64,000 nt of DNA from Flavobacteriia bacterium 40-80 (GCA_001899145.1 MKVF01000030.1:234802-298801), one strand, 5' to 3'; shown: positions 34,069 to 44,237, numbered from the stretch's first letter. Numbers and translations: made by a program. Notes: generated by a model from the letters alone, not told the origin.

Positions 34069-36951
34069 TTAGAAGTTATATATTTTCTTGGTTTTAACTT
34101 TGGTTGTTTTCCCGTATTTATTTAAAATGGAACTGTCAAACTTTTTACTGTTTCCGACAATGCTCAGCTTTAGATCAATCGGCTGCACTTCTTTTTTGTA
34201 GAAATCAACCAGGTTTTTAAATTCCAGCGAAGGCAATTGCCCGGCTAATTCCAGGTTCATATTATCCTTATAACCTTCCAGTACAGATTCTTCATATTTC
34301 TCATTGTACTCTCTGAATCCAGGATTTGAGCTTTCAATGGAGTTTTTTATAGAGTTTACCACTGATTTGGAGCGTTCTTCTTTTACTGGCATATTTTTTA
34401 TAAGGCTGTAAAGAAGCTCCAGTGCTTCAGGTGATTTATCGCCCTGACATCCGACATAGGAGACAAAAACGTTTTGGTTCTTTTCATTTCTTCCGTTTCT
34501 GATAAAACCATAAGTCGAATAAGCAAGGCTTCGGAATTCACGGATCTCCTGGAACAGAATAGAAGACATGTCATATCCGAAATAGAAATTAAAAGCTTCT
34601 TTGCTCAGTGTCTGGTTTTTGTTAAAATCAGAGCCGATTCCAATGAAAGTAATATGTGACTGAACACTTTTCTTATTGTCAAGGAAAAATACTTTTTCGT
34701 TAGAAGAAGAGTAGGAGTAAACAAAATTGTCACTGCTTTCCTGTCCGTTCTGTAATTTCAGATTGTTTAAGATGGGCTTTAGAATTTCCGGAGTTATTTT
34801 TCCGGTGTAGTTCACATGAATTTTATAATTTTTCAACGTTGAGTACAATTCATTGAACGTCTCTGCTTTCATTTTTTTGTAATCAGAAACAGAAGATTGA
34901 CGCACGTATTTGGATTGATTACCGTACAATGTGTATTCTCTTAAAACAGTGCTGAGCATCTGTACCTCATTGGTTTCCATTTTTCTGCTTGTTTTGATCT
35001 GCTGGCTGATAGTCTTCAATTGGCTGTCTTTAATAACAGGTGACTGGATCAGCTCATAAACCAGTTCCATGCTGGCTTCCAGGTTTTTATCCAATCCGCT
35101 GACGGATAGAATAAAAGCATGATCTCCGGCGCTCCAGTTAATGGTTGTTCCCAAGGCATAAAGCTCATTTCTGAAAGCATTTAATTCATAGTTCGGGCTT
35201 GAAGTGCTGTTGAGAATGGTGGCAAGCATTTCTAATTCCGGATGCTGGCGGTATCCTGCCTCCCATACAATATCGAGATCAAAAATCTCATTGATGGGAT
35301 TTGTTGTCATTTTAAGAGAGCTTCCGTTCTCCAGTGTTTCAAACCTGATATGGTCTTTAAATGAGATGATTTCTTTTGGGTTCGCAGAACTTTTGATTTC
35401 AGCCCATTCGTTATAAAAATCGGAATGAGTTTCATTATTAGGAATGATCGGATCGTATGCCGGCTTGCTTAATTTTTCAGTTGTATGTTTTCCCATTTTG
35501 GAATAAAGTGTGTAATAATTCTTAGAGAAGTATTGCTTTGCAACTTCGACGATCTGTTGCTTATTAACTTCCTTGACTGCTTTTGCATAATTCAGATACT
35601 CATACCAGTTCTGATTATTACCATACACTTCCACCAAAAGTAAGGCACGTTCCCTGCTGTCTTCCAGCTCCGTTTCAAAATTACGGATCCATTCATTTTT
35701 AGCACCTTCAAAAAGTTTATCTTCAAAATCTCCGTTGATCAGCTTTTGAATTGCTTTGTCTAAAACTGAATTGGCATCTTCAAAGGACTGTCCTATGATT
35801 TTAGGAACAGCAAAAAAGATCGTGGCACCGTAATCTTCCATGGTCATGGGAATTGCTTCCAGCGCCATTAGCTCACCATTGCTGACAAGCTGATTGAACA
35901 ATCCTGAATTTTGATCATTATTCAGAATGTTTGCAACGATTTCCATCATCAGGGCATCGTAGGAACCAAATTTTGGGGTACGATATCCTCTTGCAAACAT
36001 TTTTACCGGAGTTACGGCAATTGTTGTGGATTCTCCCGGCTTGAAATCATCTTCCGGATAATTTGGAAAAGAAGGGATTTCTCCTGTTCTCCAGTTCGAA
36101 AAATACTGTTCGATCAACGGTTTGATTTCTTCCGTTTTAAAATCTCCGACCATGCACAATACCATATTGTTGGCCACATAGTATTTGTCGAAGAACTCGT
36201 ACATTTTTATCAGGGAAGGATTTTTCAGGTGCTCTGTTTCTCCGATAATGGATTGTGTTCCGTAAGGATGCTTTTTATAGAATTTCTTCATGAATGTTTC
36301 AAAAGCATAATTGATCGGAGATTCATTTCCGCGGTTCTTTTCTTCGTAAACCGTTTCCAGTTCAGATTGAAATAAACGGAATACAGGATTAACAAACCGG
36401 TGTGAGTAGATACTCAGCCATTCTTCCATCTTATTTGCGGGAAATTCATTGTGATAAACCGTCATGTCGTTGGACGTAAAGGCATTCACGTTTTGCCCGC
36501 CGATTTCTGATAACATGCGGTCCATTTCGTTGGGAATAGCATATTGTCCCGCTAATTTGGATTGCTCATTGATTTGCTTTTGAATCGAAAGTCGTTGTTC
36601 GCTATTACTGGTTTTTCCCAGTGACTCATATAATGAATCAATCTTGTCCAGATAGATCTTTTCCTCTTTAAAATTAGTGGTTCCCAGGCTTTGCGTACCT
36701 TTGAAAAGCATGTGCTCAAGATAATGAGCCATCCCTGTTGCATCCGAAGGGTCATTTTTTCCTCCTGCTTTTACGATCACCGTTCCCATTACCGTCGGCT
36801 TGTCGTGATTCTCCGATAAAACGACAGTCAACCCATTTTTTAATTGGTATTGAACTACATTGATGGGATCTTCAAAAAGCGGATAGTTTGTCTGTGAAAA
36901 TACTGCCTGGCAGAATAAAATAAAGCATATAAGTGAAAAAATATTTTTCAT
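34069..36951 (-). CDS. Exported M16-family zinc metallopeptidase (two-domain pair)
   Basis: 960 residues with a signal peptide (ends VFSQ, about 20). The first M16 half has the inverted zinc motif HYLEHMLFKG (HxxEH, about residues 82-91) and the distal glutamate in ETVYEEKNRG about 80 residues later. M16_C domains follow at roughly 210-400. The second half (about 520-960) repeats the fold without the zinc motif (FETLENGSSLKM start), so one active half and one structural half form the closed chamber of pitrilysin-type enzymes. Probably a periplasmic degrader of short or unfolded peptides. It precedes yqgE by 15 nt. The 73-nt gap upstream shows no clear promoter. Confidence 0.9.
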   Translation of the reverse strand: MKNIFSLICFILFCQAVFSQTNYPLFEDPINVVQYQLKNGLTVVLSENHDKPTVMGTVIVKAGGKNDPSDATGMAHYLEHMLFKGTQSLGTTNFKEEKIYLDKIDSLYESLGKTSNSEQRLSIQKQINEQSKLAGQYAIPNEMDRMLSEIGGQNVNAFTSNDMTVYHNEFPANKMEEWLSIYSHRFVNPVFRLFQSELETVYEEKNRGNESPINYAFETFMKKFYKKHPYGTQSIIGETEHLKNPSLIKMYEFFDKYYVANNMVLCMVGDFKTEEIKPLIEQYFSNWRTGEIPSFPNYPEDDFKPGESTTIAVTPVKMFARGYRTPKFGSYDALMMEIVANILNNDQNSGLFNQLVSNGELMALEAIPMTMEDYGATIFFAVPKIIGQSFEDANSVLDKAIQKLINGDFEDKLFEGAKNEWIRNFETELEDSRERALLLVEVYGNNQNWYEYLNYAKAVKEVNKQQIVEVAKQYFSKNYYTLYSKMGKHTTEKLSKPAYDPIIPNNETHSDFYNEWAEIKSSANPKEIISFKDHIRFETLENGSSLKMTTNPINEIFDLDIVWEAGYRQHPELEMLATILNSTSSPNYELNAFRNELYALGTTINWSAGDHAFILSVSGLDKNLEASMELVYELIQSPVIKDSQLKTISQQIKTSRKMETNEVQMLSTVLREYTLYGNQSKYVRQSSVSDYKKMKAETFNELYSTLKNYKIHVNYTGKITPEILKPILNNLKLQNGQESSDNFVYSYSSSNEKVFFLDNKKSVQSHITFIGIGSDFNKNQTLSKEAFNFYFGYDMSSILFQEIREFRSLAYSTYGFIRNGRNEKNQNVFVSYVGCQGDKSPEALELLYSLIKNMPVKEERSKSVVNSIKNSIESSNPGFREYNEKYEESVLEGYKDNMNLELAGQLPSLEFKNLVDFYKKEVQPIDLKLSIVGNSKKFDSSILNKYGKTTKVKTKKIYNF

Positions 36952-37024
36952 ATAAGCATGGAATTTTTATGAGTTTTTGATTCAGTAAATCTAATTAAAA
37001 TTGGGTAGATAAGGCATGATAAGT

Positions 37025-39643
37025 TTAAAATAACAATTCAGGTGGCTTTCTGATACTGTATTTTGCACTTGAGAATAATTTGGATGTTCCCATAATTGTA
37101 ACCAGGAAACTTTTATTAAAGCCGATCGGGATCCAGTTGACAGACATCCGCCAGCAGTGCATATCGCGTACCAGATCAATTTTCAGATTCGTGATGGTTT
37201 TGCTCTTTATATCGTAATAGGCTGTAGTGGTAATTTTCCAGCGCTTGGTAATGCTGATATCACCGTTTACTGTGATCGTATGAGTGAGATTGTATTTGTC
37301 AGGATTATTCGCGGTCTTCGCTTGATTGGTATTTACCGAAAAGATATGACCAAGGTTTACTTTCCACGGAATGTCAAAATCAAGGAACATTTCAGGATGG
37401 AGCGCATAAAATTGTAAATCTGAATTCCAGTACTGACTGAATAGTTCCTTGTTCTGATTTATTTTTTCCTGATTTTCTTTGGAAGTGATCGTAAAGATCG
37501 TGTTTAAGTCCAGATAAGTGACGCGTCCAAGTTTGTTACGATCAGTTAAGGCCCATTCTTTCGTTGTTTTTCCCGTAGAATCATTCCATGAATAAGGACT
37601 GAAGAAGCTGCGTGCTACAAAGTTGATGAACTTCGCGGGAGATATTCTTAAATCAAACGTGATATCACTTAATTTCATGGAGTCTTTCAGCATGTCATAA
37701 GAGCCGCTGATGGTGAAGGCATCAATGATCCGTGTTTTTTTATACCCTGTCAGTGTATCTTTGTCTGATTTCTTCTTCAATTCGAACGTATTATTGAGTG
37801 AAAAGTTCAGAATAGATTGATTTTTTGTTGCGCTAACCGTGTACAAGCTCCGTTCATAAGGAGAATATGCTACTGATTTATTATCGGCATTGACATAGTT
37901 AAACGTGTTGTCTAACATCGGGATGAACCTGTATCCAAAGCTGGGTGTCAATACATGACGGAGTAGAGGCTCTTTTTTTCCGACAAAGCGATAATAGCTG
38001 TACACAACGGTGGTCAGCTGGAAATTAGTAGTCAGTTGGTTTGCCATTCCTGCTTTTCCGATTGTATCATAGAGTAAATTCGAAGTAGCTGTATCATATT
38101 CCTTACGGATCTGCTGGAAGTTGATAATATTTCTGTAAGTAACGGACGGAGTTAATTTCCATGTGTTCCCGAACAGTGGAATAGTAGTCTGTAACGTTGC
38201 GTTTTGGTTGATTCCATTGAAAAAAGATTGTCCGATGGCTCTGAAATTTCCTGATTGCAATAAAGAATCCTTAAAAGTGGACATATTCTTGGCTTCCAGG
38301 TCGTACGTCATCCCGATCTGCTCGTACCATTTCACACTTCCGATTTTGGATTTCCTGAACACTTTGAAAGGATAAAACCGGGTGACATTGGTAGTAAATG
38401 TTGGTAAAGTCAGCATCAGATTTTGGGTAGAGGTATTTTGACTTAAAGCGATTTTCAGACCCATAGTCACCGGTTTTCCCGGGAAAAATCTCCTGAGGTT
38501 GATATCTGAATTGAACGTATTGTTGAAATAGTTCGAGTTTAAGGGATCGATATTGTTTTTCGAATTGTTATCAGAAACAAAATTGACTTTTGCCGAGAAG
38601 TTCCAGTAGGGATTTGCTTTGGTATCCTGCGTATGTGTCCAGTTGACGGACAATTTGTTACTTCTGCTTTTAGAAGGGAAGGATTGCCGGAGCTGCTGAA
38701 AGGAAACTCTTGTTGAACCGGAAAATTTATAGCGGATTTTGTAAGAAGTCATATTACTTAAATCCCAGGAACCTCTGCTATATCCGGAGGCCATGAATGT
38801 GGTTTGTATGGTATCATTAAAAGGAATAAAATATCCCAGGTTCTGCAATCCCATTCCCATTGGTGATTGAGGTGCTATCTGCGGGAAAATAAACCCGTGG
38901 GTACGGTCGTTTTCTTTTTTTTGCGGGATGATGGCAAAAGGAAAACCGATAGGAGTAGGTACATTTTTAATCCACACATTCATTGCTCCGGATACTATTC
39001 TTTTTTCGGGAATCAGAATAGCTTTTGATAATTGAAAATGATAATGTGGTTCCGGCAGGTCACAAGTGGTAAAACGTCCCTTTTTAAAATGAATTTCTTC
39101 GTTTTCCTGTCTCTTTGCCACATCCATATACAGGAAATTCTCATCCTGCTTGATTTTAACTTCCTGAATGAACGCTTTTTTTGTTTCGTAGTTAAGCCGG
39201 ATTTTTCCTACTTCCATTTCCTGCCCGTCCATTTTGATGTTGGGAACACCAACTTTATTGCTGTCCGCATCATAGGTGTAAGTTGCGAGAATCTCATGTT
39301 TTTCCATGTCGATCTCTATGTAGTCAGCCGTCAGGTCGATGTCAGTATAATGAACTTTAGCATCCCCGTACAGGTAGATTCTGTTCTTTCTTATGTCTGC
39401 GTAAATGGAATCTCTTGCTGTAAATGTTGCGGTATTCTCAAATGACTCATCTATCGTATAAATGGTATCTATTTTGATTGGTTCCTGCGAAACAGGGAAA
39501 AGCACATTTGCGGAAGAATCCGGAATGGTAGGAATAAATCTTGTGCTGTCAGTTTGTCCATACAGGGAATTATAACCGGATATTATTAACAATCCAACGA
39601 TTATAAGTTGATAGAACAATTTATTTCTGAACAAGTATTCCAA
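37025..39643 (-). CDS. lptD: LPS-assembly protein LptD (Bacteroidota form), TTG start
   Basis: Outer-membrane LPS translocon. 872 residues if started at TTG 39643. The reading frame has no ATG that does not run into the divergent amidase gene, and the signal peptide (FYQLIIVGLLIISG ... LYGQ) begins right after this TTG; TTG 39634 is an alternative. Order: an OstA-like N-terminal jelly-roll (KNRIYLYGDAKVHYTDIDLTA, about 55-75, and GQEMEVGKIRLNY), a conserved insert with TCDLPEPHYHF and VPTPIGFPFAIIPQKK, then a long barrel rich in aromatic strands to the C-terminus (KPPELLF). Bacteroidota LptD lacks obvious similarity to the E. coli cysteines; none of that disulfide pattern is seen. Expected partners LptE and LptA are not here. 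Confidence 0.83.
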   Translation of the reverse strand: MEYLFRNKLFYQLIIVGLLIISGYNSLYGQTDSTRFIPTIPDSSANVLFPVSQEPIKIDTIYTIDESFENTATFTARDSIYADIRKNRIYLYGDAKVHYTDIDLTADYIEIDMEKHEILATYTYDADSNKVGVPNIKMDGQEMEVGKIRLNYETKKAFIQEVKIKQDENFLYMDVAKRQENEEIHFKKGRFTTCDLPEPHYHFQLSKAILIPEKRIVSGAMNVWIKNVPTPIGFPFAIIPQKKENDRTHGFIFPQIAPQSPMGMGLQNLGYFIPFNDTIQTTFMASGYSRGSWDLSNMTSYKIRYKFSGSTRVSFQQLRQSFPSKSRSNKLSVNWTHTQDTKANPYWNFSAKVNFVSDNNSKNNIDPLNSNYFNNTFNSDINLRRFFPGKPVTMGLKIALSQNTSTQNLMLTLPTFTTNVTRFYPFKVFRKSKIGSVKWYEQIGMTYDLEAKNMSTFKDSLLQSGNFRAIGQSFFNGINQNATLQTTIPLFGNTWKLTPSVTYRNIINFQQIRKEYDTATSNLLYDTIGKAGMANQLTTNFQLTTVVYSYYRFVGKKEPLLRHVLTPSFGYRFIPMLDNTFNYVNADNKSVAYSPYERSLYTVSATKNQSILNFSLNNTFELKKKSDKDTLTGYKKTRIIDAFTISGSYDMLKDSMKLSDITFDLRISPAKFINFVARSFFSPYSWNDSTGKTTKEWALTDRNKLGRVTYLDLNTIFTITSKENQEKINQNKELFSQYWNSDLQFYALHPEMFLDFDIPWKVNLGHIFSVNTNQAKTANNPDKYNLTHTITVNGDISITKRWKITTTAYYDIKSKTITNLKIDLVRDMHCWRMSVNWIPIGFNKSFLVTIMGTSKLFSSAKYSIRKPPELLF

Positions 39644-39644
39644 G

Positions 39645-39652
39645 TATTTTTG
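39645..39652 (+). promoter_or_regulatory. -7 element candidate for the amidase gene
   Basis: Perfect TAnnTTTG (TATTTTTG) 30 nt before ATG 39683, inside the 39-nt gap to the presumed lptD start. No convincing -33 TTTG at standard spacing. Confidence 0.4.
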
Positions 39653-39682
39653 TTTATTAAACTCTATGTTCGATAAAAAAGT

Positions 39683-40879
39683 ATGCAAAGCTATAAAATA
39701 AAGAGAATTAATACGGAAAAAATCTTTCTTATTGTACTGTTTACGGGATTTTTTCTTTTCCGGAATGCTTATTCGCAAACATCGGGCACGCAGGCAATAA
39801 AAACGGTATGTATTGATGCCGGTCATGGAGGTAAAGATCCCGGTTGTCACGGAGGAATTGTCAATGAAAAGACGGTATGTCTGAATATGGCTTTGAAGCT
39901 GGGAAAAATGATCAAAGAGCACTACCCGGATGTAAAAGTGATTTATACCAGAGACAAGGATGTTTTCGTTGACCTGGATGAACGTGCAAAGATCGCCAAC
40001 AGGAATAACGCGGACTTATTTATTTGTATTCATGCTAATTCCGCTTCACCGGCAGCTTACGGAACGGAAACGTATGTTTTGGGATTGCACAGGACTGAAG
40101 CACAGCTGAAAATTGCAGAGAAAGAAAACAGCTCGATTTACCTGGAGGAAGACGGCGGAGCCAAGTACAAGGATTTTGACATGAGCCCGGACGCGATTAT
40201 TTTCAAACAGCTGCAGATGGCTGTTTACCTCGACCTGGCAATTAAATTCGCGACAAACTTACAGTCGGAATTCAAACGATTGGGAAGGTATGACAGAGGA
40301 GTGAAGCAGGCAGGATTTATCGTTCTGTATAAAACAACGATGCCTTCTGTTCTTATAGAATCCGGATTTCTGACGAATCCTTCCGAAGAAAAGTTTCTGG
40401 CTGATGAAGTTTCTCAGACAAAGATGGCAGAAGCGATGTTTGTTGCTTTTCAAAAATATAAGAACGAATTGGAAGGAGTGGATGTCATGAAAGGAGTAAC
40501 ACCTGTCAAAGAATATAAGCAACCGGAAAAAGTGGCGGAAAATAAGGTAGTGACTTCCGTAGAAAACAAAACAGCTGCTCCGGCAGTACAAAATATTTCA
40601 GAAGAAGAGCTGATTAACAAAGTCGTGTTCAGAGTCCAGATCGAAACTTCCGGAGTTAAGATACCTGCATCCTCTTCGAAATTTAAAGGACTGACGGTGT
40701 TTGAGTATTTTCAGGACGCTCTTTACAAATACACGACAGGTGTTTATATTAATGATTTCAAATCTGCGAATGCCCTGAAAAATGAGCTGCGCGAAAACGG
40801 ATTTGCGAATGCGTTTGTTGTTGCCTTTTATAATGGAGAGCGGATCAGTCTCGATGAAGCATTGAAACGTTCTAAATAA
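39683..40879 (+). CDS. N-acetylmuramoyl-L-alanine amidase
   Basis: Periplasmic zinc amidase (Amidase_3) that cleaves the bond between muramic acid and the stem peptide during cell separation or wall turnover. 398 residues: signal peptide (about 1-31, ending AYSQ), catalytic domain about 36-265 with zinc ligands in IDAGHGGKDPG, the glutamate in the NEKTVCLN helix, and the histidine in FICIHANS; ending with VLIESGFLTNPSE. A linker and a C-terminal domain (about 310-398, VVFRVQIETSGVKIPASS ... FANAFVVAFYNGERI) resemble a SPOR-type peptidoglycan-binding module. Divergent from lptD by about 40 nt, a common Bacteroidota arrangement; the MCE gene follows on the same strand. Confidence 0.93.
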   Translation: MQSYKIKRINTEKIFLIVLFTGFFLFRNAYSQTSGTQAIKTVCIDAGHGGKDPGCHGGIVNEKTVCLNMALKLGKMIKEHYPDVKVIYTRDKDVFVDLDERAKIANRNNADLFICIHANSASPAAYGTETYVLGLHRTEAQLKIAEKENSSIYLEEDGGAKYKDFDMSPDAIIFKQLQMAVYLDLAIKFATNLQSEFKRLGRYDRGVKQAGFIVLYKTTMPSVLIESGFLTNPSEEKFLADEVSQTKMAEAMFVAFQKYKNELEGVDVMKGVTPVKEYKQPEKVAENKVVTSVENKTAAPAVQNISEEELINKVVFRVQIETSGVKIPASSSKFKGLTVFEYFQDALYKYTTGVYINDFKSANALKNELRENGFANAFVVAFYNGERISLDEALKRSK

Positions 40880-40933
40880 GGTTTTTTATATTCATTTGTG
40901 AAATAAAGCAATCAGATTTAACCTTAATTTTTA

Positions 40934-40941
40934 TATTTTTG
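40934..40941 (+). promoter_or_regulatory. -7 element candidate for the MCE gene
   Basis: Perfect TAnnTTTG (TATTTTTG) 28 nt before ATG 40970, in the 90-nt gap after the amidase gene. Confidence 0.4.
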
Positions 40942-40969
40942 GATGCTTTTCACAGTTTACTAAGCGTAC

Positions 40970-42007
40970 ATGAAATTAAACAAAGAGATAAAAACAGGAA
41001 TTTTTGCCATACTGGCGATTGTTCTTTTGGTTTTGGGAATTAACTTTTTAAAAGGAAACAGCTTTTTTGGGGGAGATGACGAGTATTATGCGTATTTTAC
41101 CAATTCAGGAGGAGTAACACCGGCTGCTTCTGTTATTGTGAACGGAGTTGAAGTGGGTAAAGTAATGGCTGTGGAGCTGACGAATGATCCTGATTCCACA
41201 AAAAGAGTAAGAGTGAAATTTAATATTCAGGTGGACAATTTCAGGATCCCTAAATCTGCTAAGCTGACTGTCGGAGCCATTGAGCTGCTCTCCAAAGGAT
41301 TGATCATTGAGCCGGGCGATGATATTACCCAGGGCTTTTATAAGCCTGGAGATAAAATTAAAGGATATGTTGCAGTGGATATTATTTCACAGGTAAAAAC
41401 ATACGTGGAGCCGATTAATCAGAAGTTACAGAAGCTTATGGCTTCTGTTGATAAAGTGGTAGGATCGATCTCTGCATTCTGGGATACGACAGCGACTTCA
41501 TCCCTTGAAACAAGCCTGGAAGAAGTGCGCATTGCCATCCACAGATTTGGTGTTGTTGCCGGAGATCTGGAAGATCTGGTAAAAACGGAGAAAATCCAGA
41601 TTCATAAGATCTTTTCAAATGCGGAAAGTATTACTAATAACCTGAGACTAAGCAATGAAAAAATTTCCGGAATTATCGGAAATGTCGAAAAGCTTACGGA
41701 TGATCTTGTTACGGCAGATTTCAAGAAGGTGATCGGTGACGCTCAGGCTGCAATTAACGGATTAACAGGAGTTTTAAATGATATTAATGCCGGGAAAGGA
41801 TCTATTGGTCTTTTGGTGAAGGATGAAAAACTATATAACGAGCTGGTGAAGTCAAACAAATCCTTACAAGATTTGCTGAATGATCTGGAGCTGCATCCTG
41901 AACGCTACGTTCACTTCTCTGTTTTCGGGAAGAAGAACAAAGGAGTAGTGTTAAGACCTTCACAGGAAGAAAAATTAATGAAGCTTTTAGATTCAATACC
42001 GGAATAA
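40970..42007 (+). CDS. MCE/MlaD-family lipid transport protein
   Basis: Substrate-binding component of a phospholipid (Mla-like) transporter between the membranes. 345 residues: N-terminal transmembrane anchor (about 8-28, TGIFAILAIVLLVLGINFL), MCE domain (about 38-115) with YYAYFTNSGGVTPAASVIVNGVEVGKV split by the usual strands, and TVGAIELLSKGLIIEPGDD. A long helical C-terminal part (about 130-330) ends in a conserved KNKGVVLRP segment. No MlaE or MlaF gene is adjacent, as often in Bacteroidota, where mlaD follows the amidase gene. Membrane-anchored, periplasmic. Confidence 0.9.
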   Translation: MKLNKEIKTGIFAILAIVLLVLGINFLKGNSFFGGDDEYYAYFTNSGGVTPAASVIVNGVEVGKVMAVELTNDPDSTKRVRVKFNIQVDNFRIPKSAKLTVGAIELLSKGLIIEPGDDITQGFYKPGDKIKGYVAVDIISQVKTYVEPINQKLQKLMASVDKVVGSISAFWDTTATSSLETSLEEVRIAIHRFGVVAGDLEDLVKTEKIQIHKIFSNAESITNNLRLSNEKISGIIGNVEKLTDDLVTADFKKVIGDAQAAINGLTGVLNDINAGKGSIGLLVKDEKLYNELVKSNKSLQDLLNDLELHPERYVHFSVFGKKNKGVVLRPSQEEKLMKLLDSIPE

Positions 42008-42024
42008 TAACCAATCAAACACAA

Positions 42025-43353
42025 ATGAGTATTGTAATTTTTGCGCTGCTGCTTGCAGCTGGATTCGGGTTCTTTATTTGGAACGTCAGGCTGGTGAGGC
42101 AAAATATTTTGCTGGGAATTGATGTGGACAGGACGGATCATCTGCCGGAACGGTTTAAGGTGATGACACTGATTGCCCTGGGACAGAAAAAAATGTTCAA
42201 ACGCCCGGTTCCCGCGTTGCTGCATCTGGTTATTTATGCCTCTTTTTGCATTACTCAGATCGAACTGATCGAGATATTTGTAGATGGGCTTATAGGCTCT
42301 CACCGTATCTTCAGACCGTCACTGGGTGGCTTTTATACCTTTATGATCTCATTGATAGAAGTATTGTCATTGCTGACATTCTTCGTAACGATTGCTTTCC
42401 TGTGGAGACGTAATATTTTAAAGGTTCCGAGATTAAGTATGAAAGAGCTGGCAGGATGGGCGAAAACAGATGCCAACCTGATCCTGATTTTTGAACTGCT
42501 ACTGATCACCTTTATCTTCATGATGAACGGAGCAGACGAGGTGCTGTACCGAAGAGGATTGTCTCATGCTGAAAATCTGGGAGATGGCTCATTTGGATTT
42601 GCCGTAAGCTCCTTTTTGGGGCCAAAACTATTTGGAGGAATGTCTGAGCACGGACTGCATATTGTTGAAAGAATTGGTTGGTGGGGACACATTTGCATGG
42701 TATTTACATTTATGAACTACCTTCCGTATTCTAAGCATTTTCATATTTTGCTGGCTTTCCCGAATACATTTTATTCCAACTTATGGCCAAAAGGCCGCTT
42801 TACAAATCTTGCTTCCGTAACAAAAGAAGTTCAGCTGATGATGGATCCGAATGCCGATCCGTTTGCAGCGGCTCCGGAAGGAACAGATGCTGCTCCTTCC
42901 AGGTTTGGTGCCAGAGATGTAAATGACCTTACGTGGAAAAATCTGCTGGATGCCTACACCTGTACGGAGTGTGGGCGTTGTACGGCGAATTGTCCTGCGA
43001 ATATTACAGGCAAGCTGCTGTCACCCCGTAAAATCATGATGGATACCAGGGATCGGCTTGTTGAATACGGCAATAATATCCGTCAGCACGGAAAAGATTA
43101 CGACGATGGAAAATCTTTATTGAGCTATATCACCGAAGAAGAAATCTGGGCTTGTACTTCCTGTAATGCATGTACTGAAGCCTGCCCCGTAAATATTGAC
43201 CCTTTGTCCATTATTATTGATCTGAGAAGGTATTTAGTGATGGAAGAATCCAAAATGCCGGTGGAATTAACGGGGATGCTTACAAACATAGAAAATAACG
43301 GTGCGCCGTGGCAGTTCTCTCAGGCAGACAGAATCAACTGGAGAGATGAGTGA
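42025..43353 (+). CDS. Membrane Fe-S oxidoreductase (HdrC/GlpC-like with membrane domain)
   Basis: 442 residues: five or so N-terminal transmembrane helices (about 1-20, 68-88, 102-130, 150-172, 225-245), resembling a membrane quinone- or heme-interacting module, then a ferredoxin-like domain (about 305-400). That domain has two [4Fe-4S] motifs, CTECGRCTANCP and CTSCNACTEACP. It is the partner of the cytoplasmic CCG-domain protein encoded next (43439), and the pair looks like the two halves of an HdrD/GlpC-type oxidoreductase. The electron donor and acceptor are unknown. It follows the MCE gene by 17 nt and may be on the same transcript. Confidence 0.85.
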   Translation: MSIVIFALLLAAGFGFFIWNVRLVRQNILLGIDVDRTDHLPERFKVMTLIALGQKKMFKRPVPALLHLVIYASFCITQIELIEIFVDGLIGSHRIFRPSLGGFYTFMISLIEVLSLLTFFVTIAFLWRRNILKVPRLSMKELAGWAKTDANLILIFELLLITFIFMMNGADEVLYRRGLSHAENLGDGSFGFAVSSFLGPKLFGGMSEHGLHIVERIGWWGHICMVFTFMNYLPYSKHFHILLAFPNTFYSNLWPKGRFTNLASVTKEVQLMMDPNADPFAAAPEGTDAAPSRFGARDVNDLTWKNLLDAYTCTECGRCTANCPANITGKLLSPRKIMMDTRDRLVEYGNNIRQHGKDYDDGKSLLSYITEEEIWACTSCNACTEACPVNIDPLSIIIDLRRYLVMEESKMPVELTGMLTNIENNGAPWQFSQADRINWRDE

Positions 43354-43438
43354 TTTTGTCGCAGCAATTTTTCAGGAAAGAAAAATAGCAGGTGTTGTTT
43401 ATGTGGAAAGATAATAAAGGTATTAAAAAGATAAAATT

Positions 43439-44227
43439 ATGAGTAATCTGAGAGTGCCGACAATGGCAGAGATGATGATGAACGGAGAAACTCCGGACAT
43501 TCTTTTCTGGGTGGGTTGTTCCGGAAGTTTTGATGATCGTGCAAAGAAAATTACGAAAGCTGTGGTGAAGATTCTGAACCATTGCGGAGTGAAATTTGCT
43601 GTCTTAGGTGCGGAGGAATCCTGCACCGGAGATCCCGCAAAACGTGCCGGAAATGAATTCACTTTCCAGATGCAGGCGATGATGAATATCCAGGTGCTGA
43701 ACGGTTACGAAGTTAAAAAGATAGTAACGGCTTGCCCTCACTGTTTCAATACGCTGAAAAACGAATATCCTGAATTAGGAGGAACTTACGAGGTGATTCA
43801 CCATACACAATTGATTCAGAATCTTATCAATGAAGGAAAATTGACAGTTGAAGGTGGCGTTTTTAAAGGTAAGAAGATCACTTTTCACGATCCGTGTTAT
43901 CTGGGGCGTGGAAATGATGTTTATGAAGCTCCGAGAGAATTGATTCAGAAGCTGGATGCGGAACTGGTGGAAATGAAGCGTTGTAAAACCAACGGTTTAT
44001 GTTGTGGCGCAGGTGGTGCCCAGATGTTTAAGGAAGCGGAAAAAGGTAATAAAGAGGTCAACGTTGAACGTACTGAAGATGCATTGGAAGTAAAGCCGAA
44101 TATTATCGCAACCGGTTGTCCGTTCTGTAATACGATGATGACAGACGGAGTAAAGCATTTTGAAAAAGAGCAGGAAATCCAGGTACTGGACGTTGCCGAG
44201 TTAATTGCTAACGCTGTTGATCTATAA
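43439..44227 (+). CDS. CCG-domain Fe-S oxidoreductase subunit
   Basis: 262 residues with two cysteine-rich CCG domains, as in heterodisulfide reductase subunit B/D and glycolate oxidase GlcF. First set: FWVGCSGSFDDR, ESCTGDP and ACPHCFNTLKNEYP (about 15-105). Second set: FHDPCYLGRGNDVYEAPR, GLCCGAGGAQMF and GCPFCNTMM (about 150-235). CCG domains hold a [4Fe-4S] cluster used in disulfide or C-S chemistry or in electron transfer. It lies 85 nt after the membrane partner, and the next gene starts 10 nt later. Soluble, no signal peptide. Substrate not assignable. Confidence 0.87.
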   Translation: MSNLRVPTMAEMMMNGETPDILFWVGCSGSFDDRAKKITKAVVKILNHCGVKFAVLGAEESCTGDPAKRAGNEFTFQMQAMMNIQVLNGYEVKKIVTACPHCFNTLKNEYPELGGTYEVIHHTQLIQNLINEGKLTVEGGVFKGKKITFHDPCYLGRGNDVYEAPRELIQKLDAELVEMKRCKTNGLCCGAGGAQMFKEAEKGNKEVNVERTEDALEVKPNIIATGCPFCNTMMTDGVKHFEKEQEIQVLDVAELIANAVDL

Positions 44228-44237
44228 ATTGCTTGAG

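Noticed and set aside
39644..39922. N-terminal extension of lptD to an ATG at 39922
   Set aside because: Runs through the amidase gene on the other strand, is low-complexity, and would bury the signal peptide.
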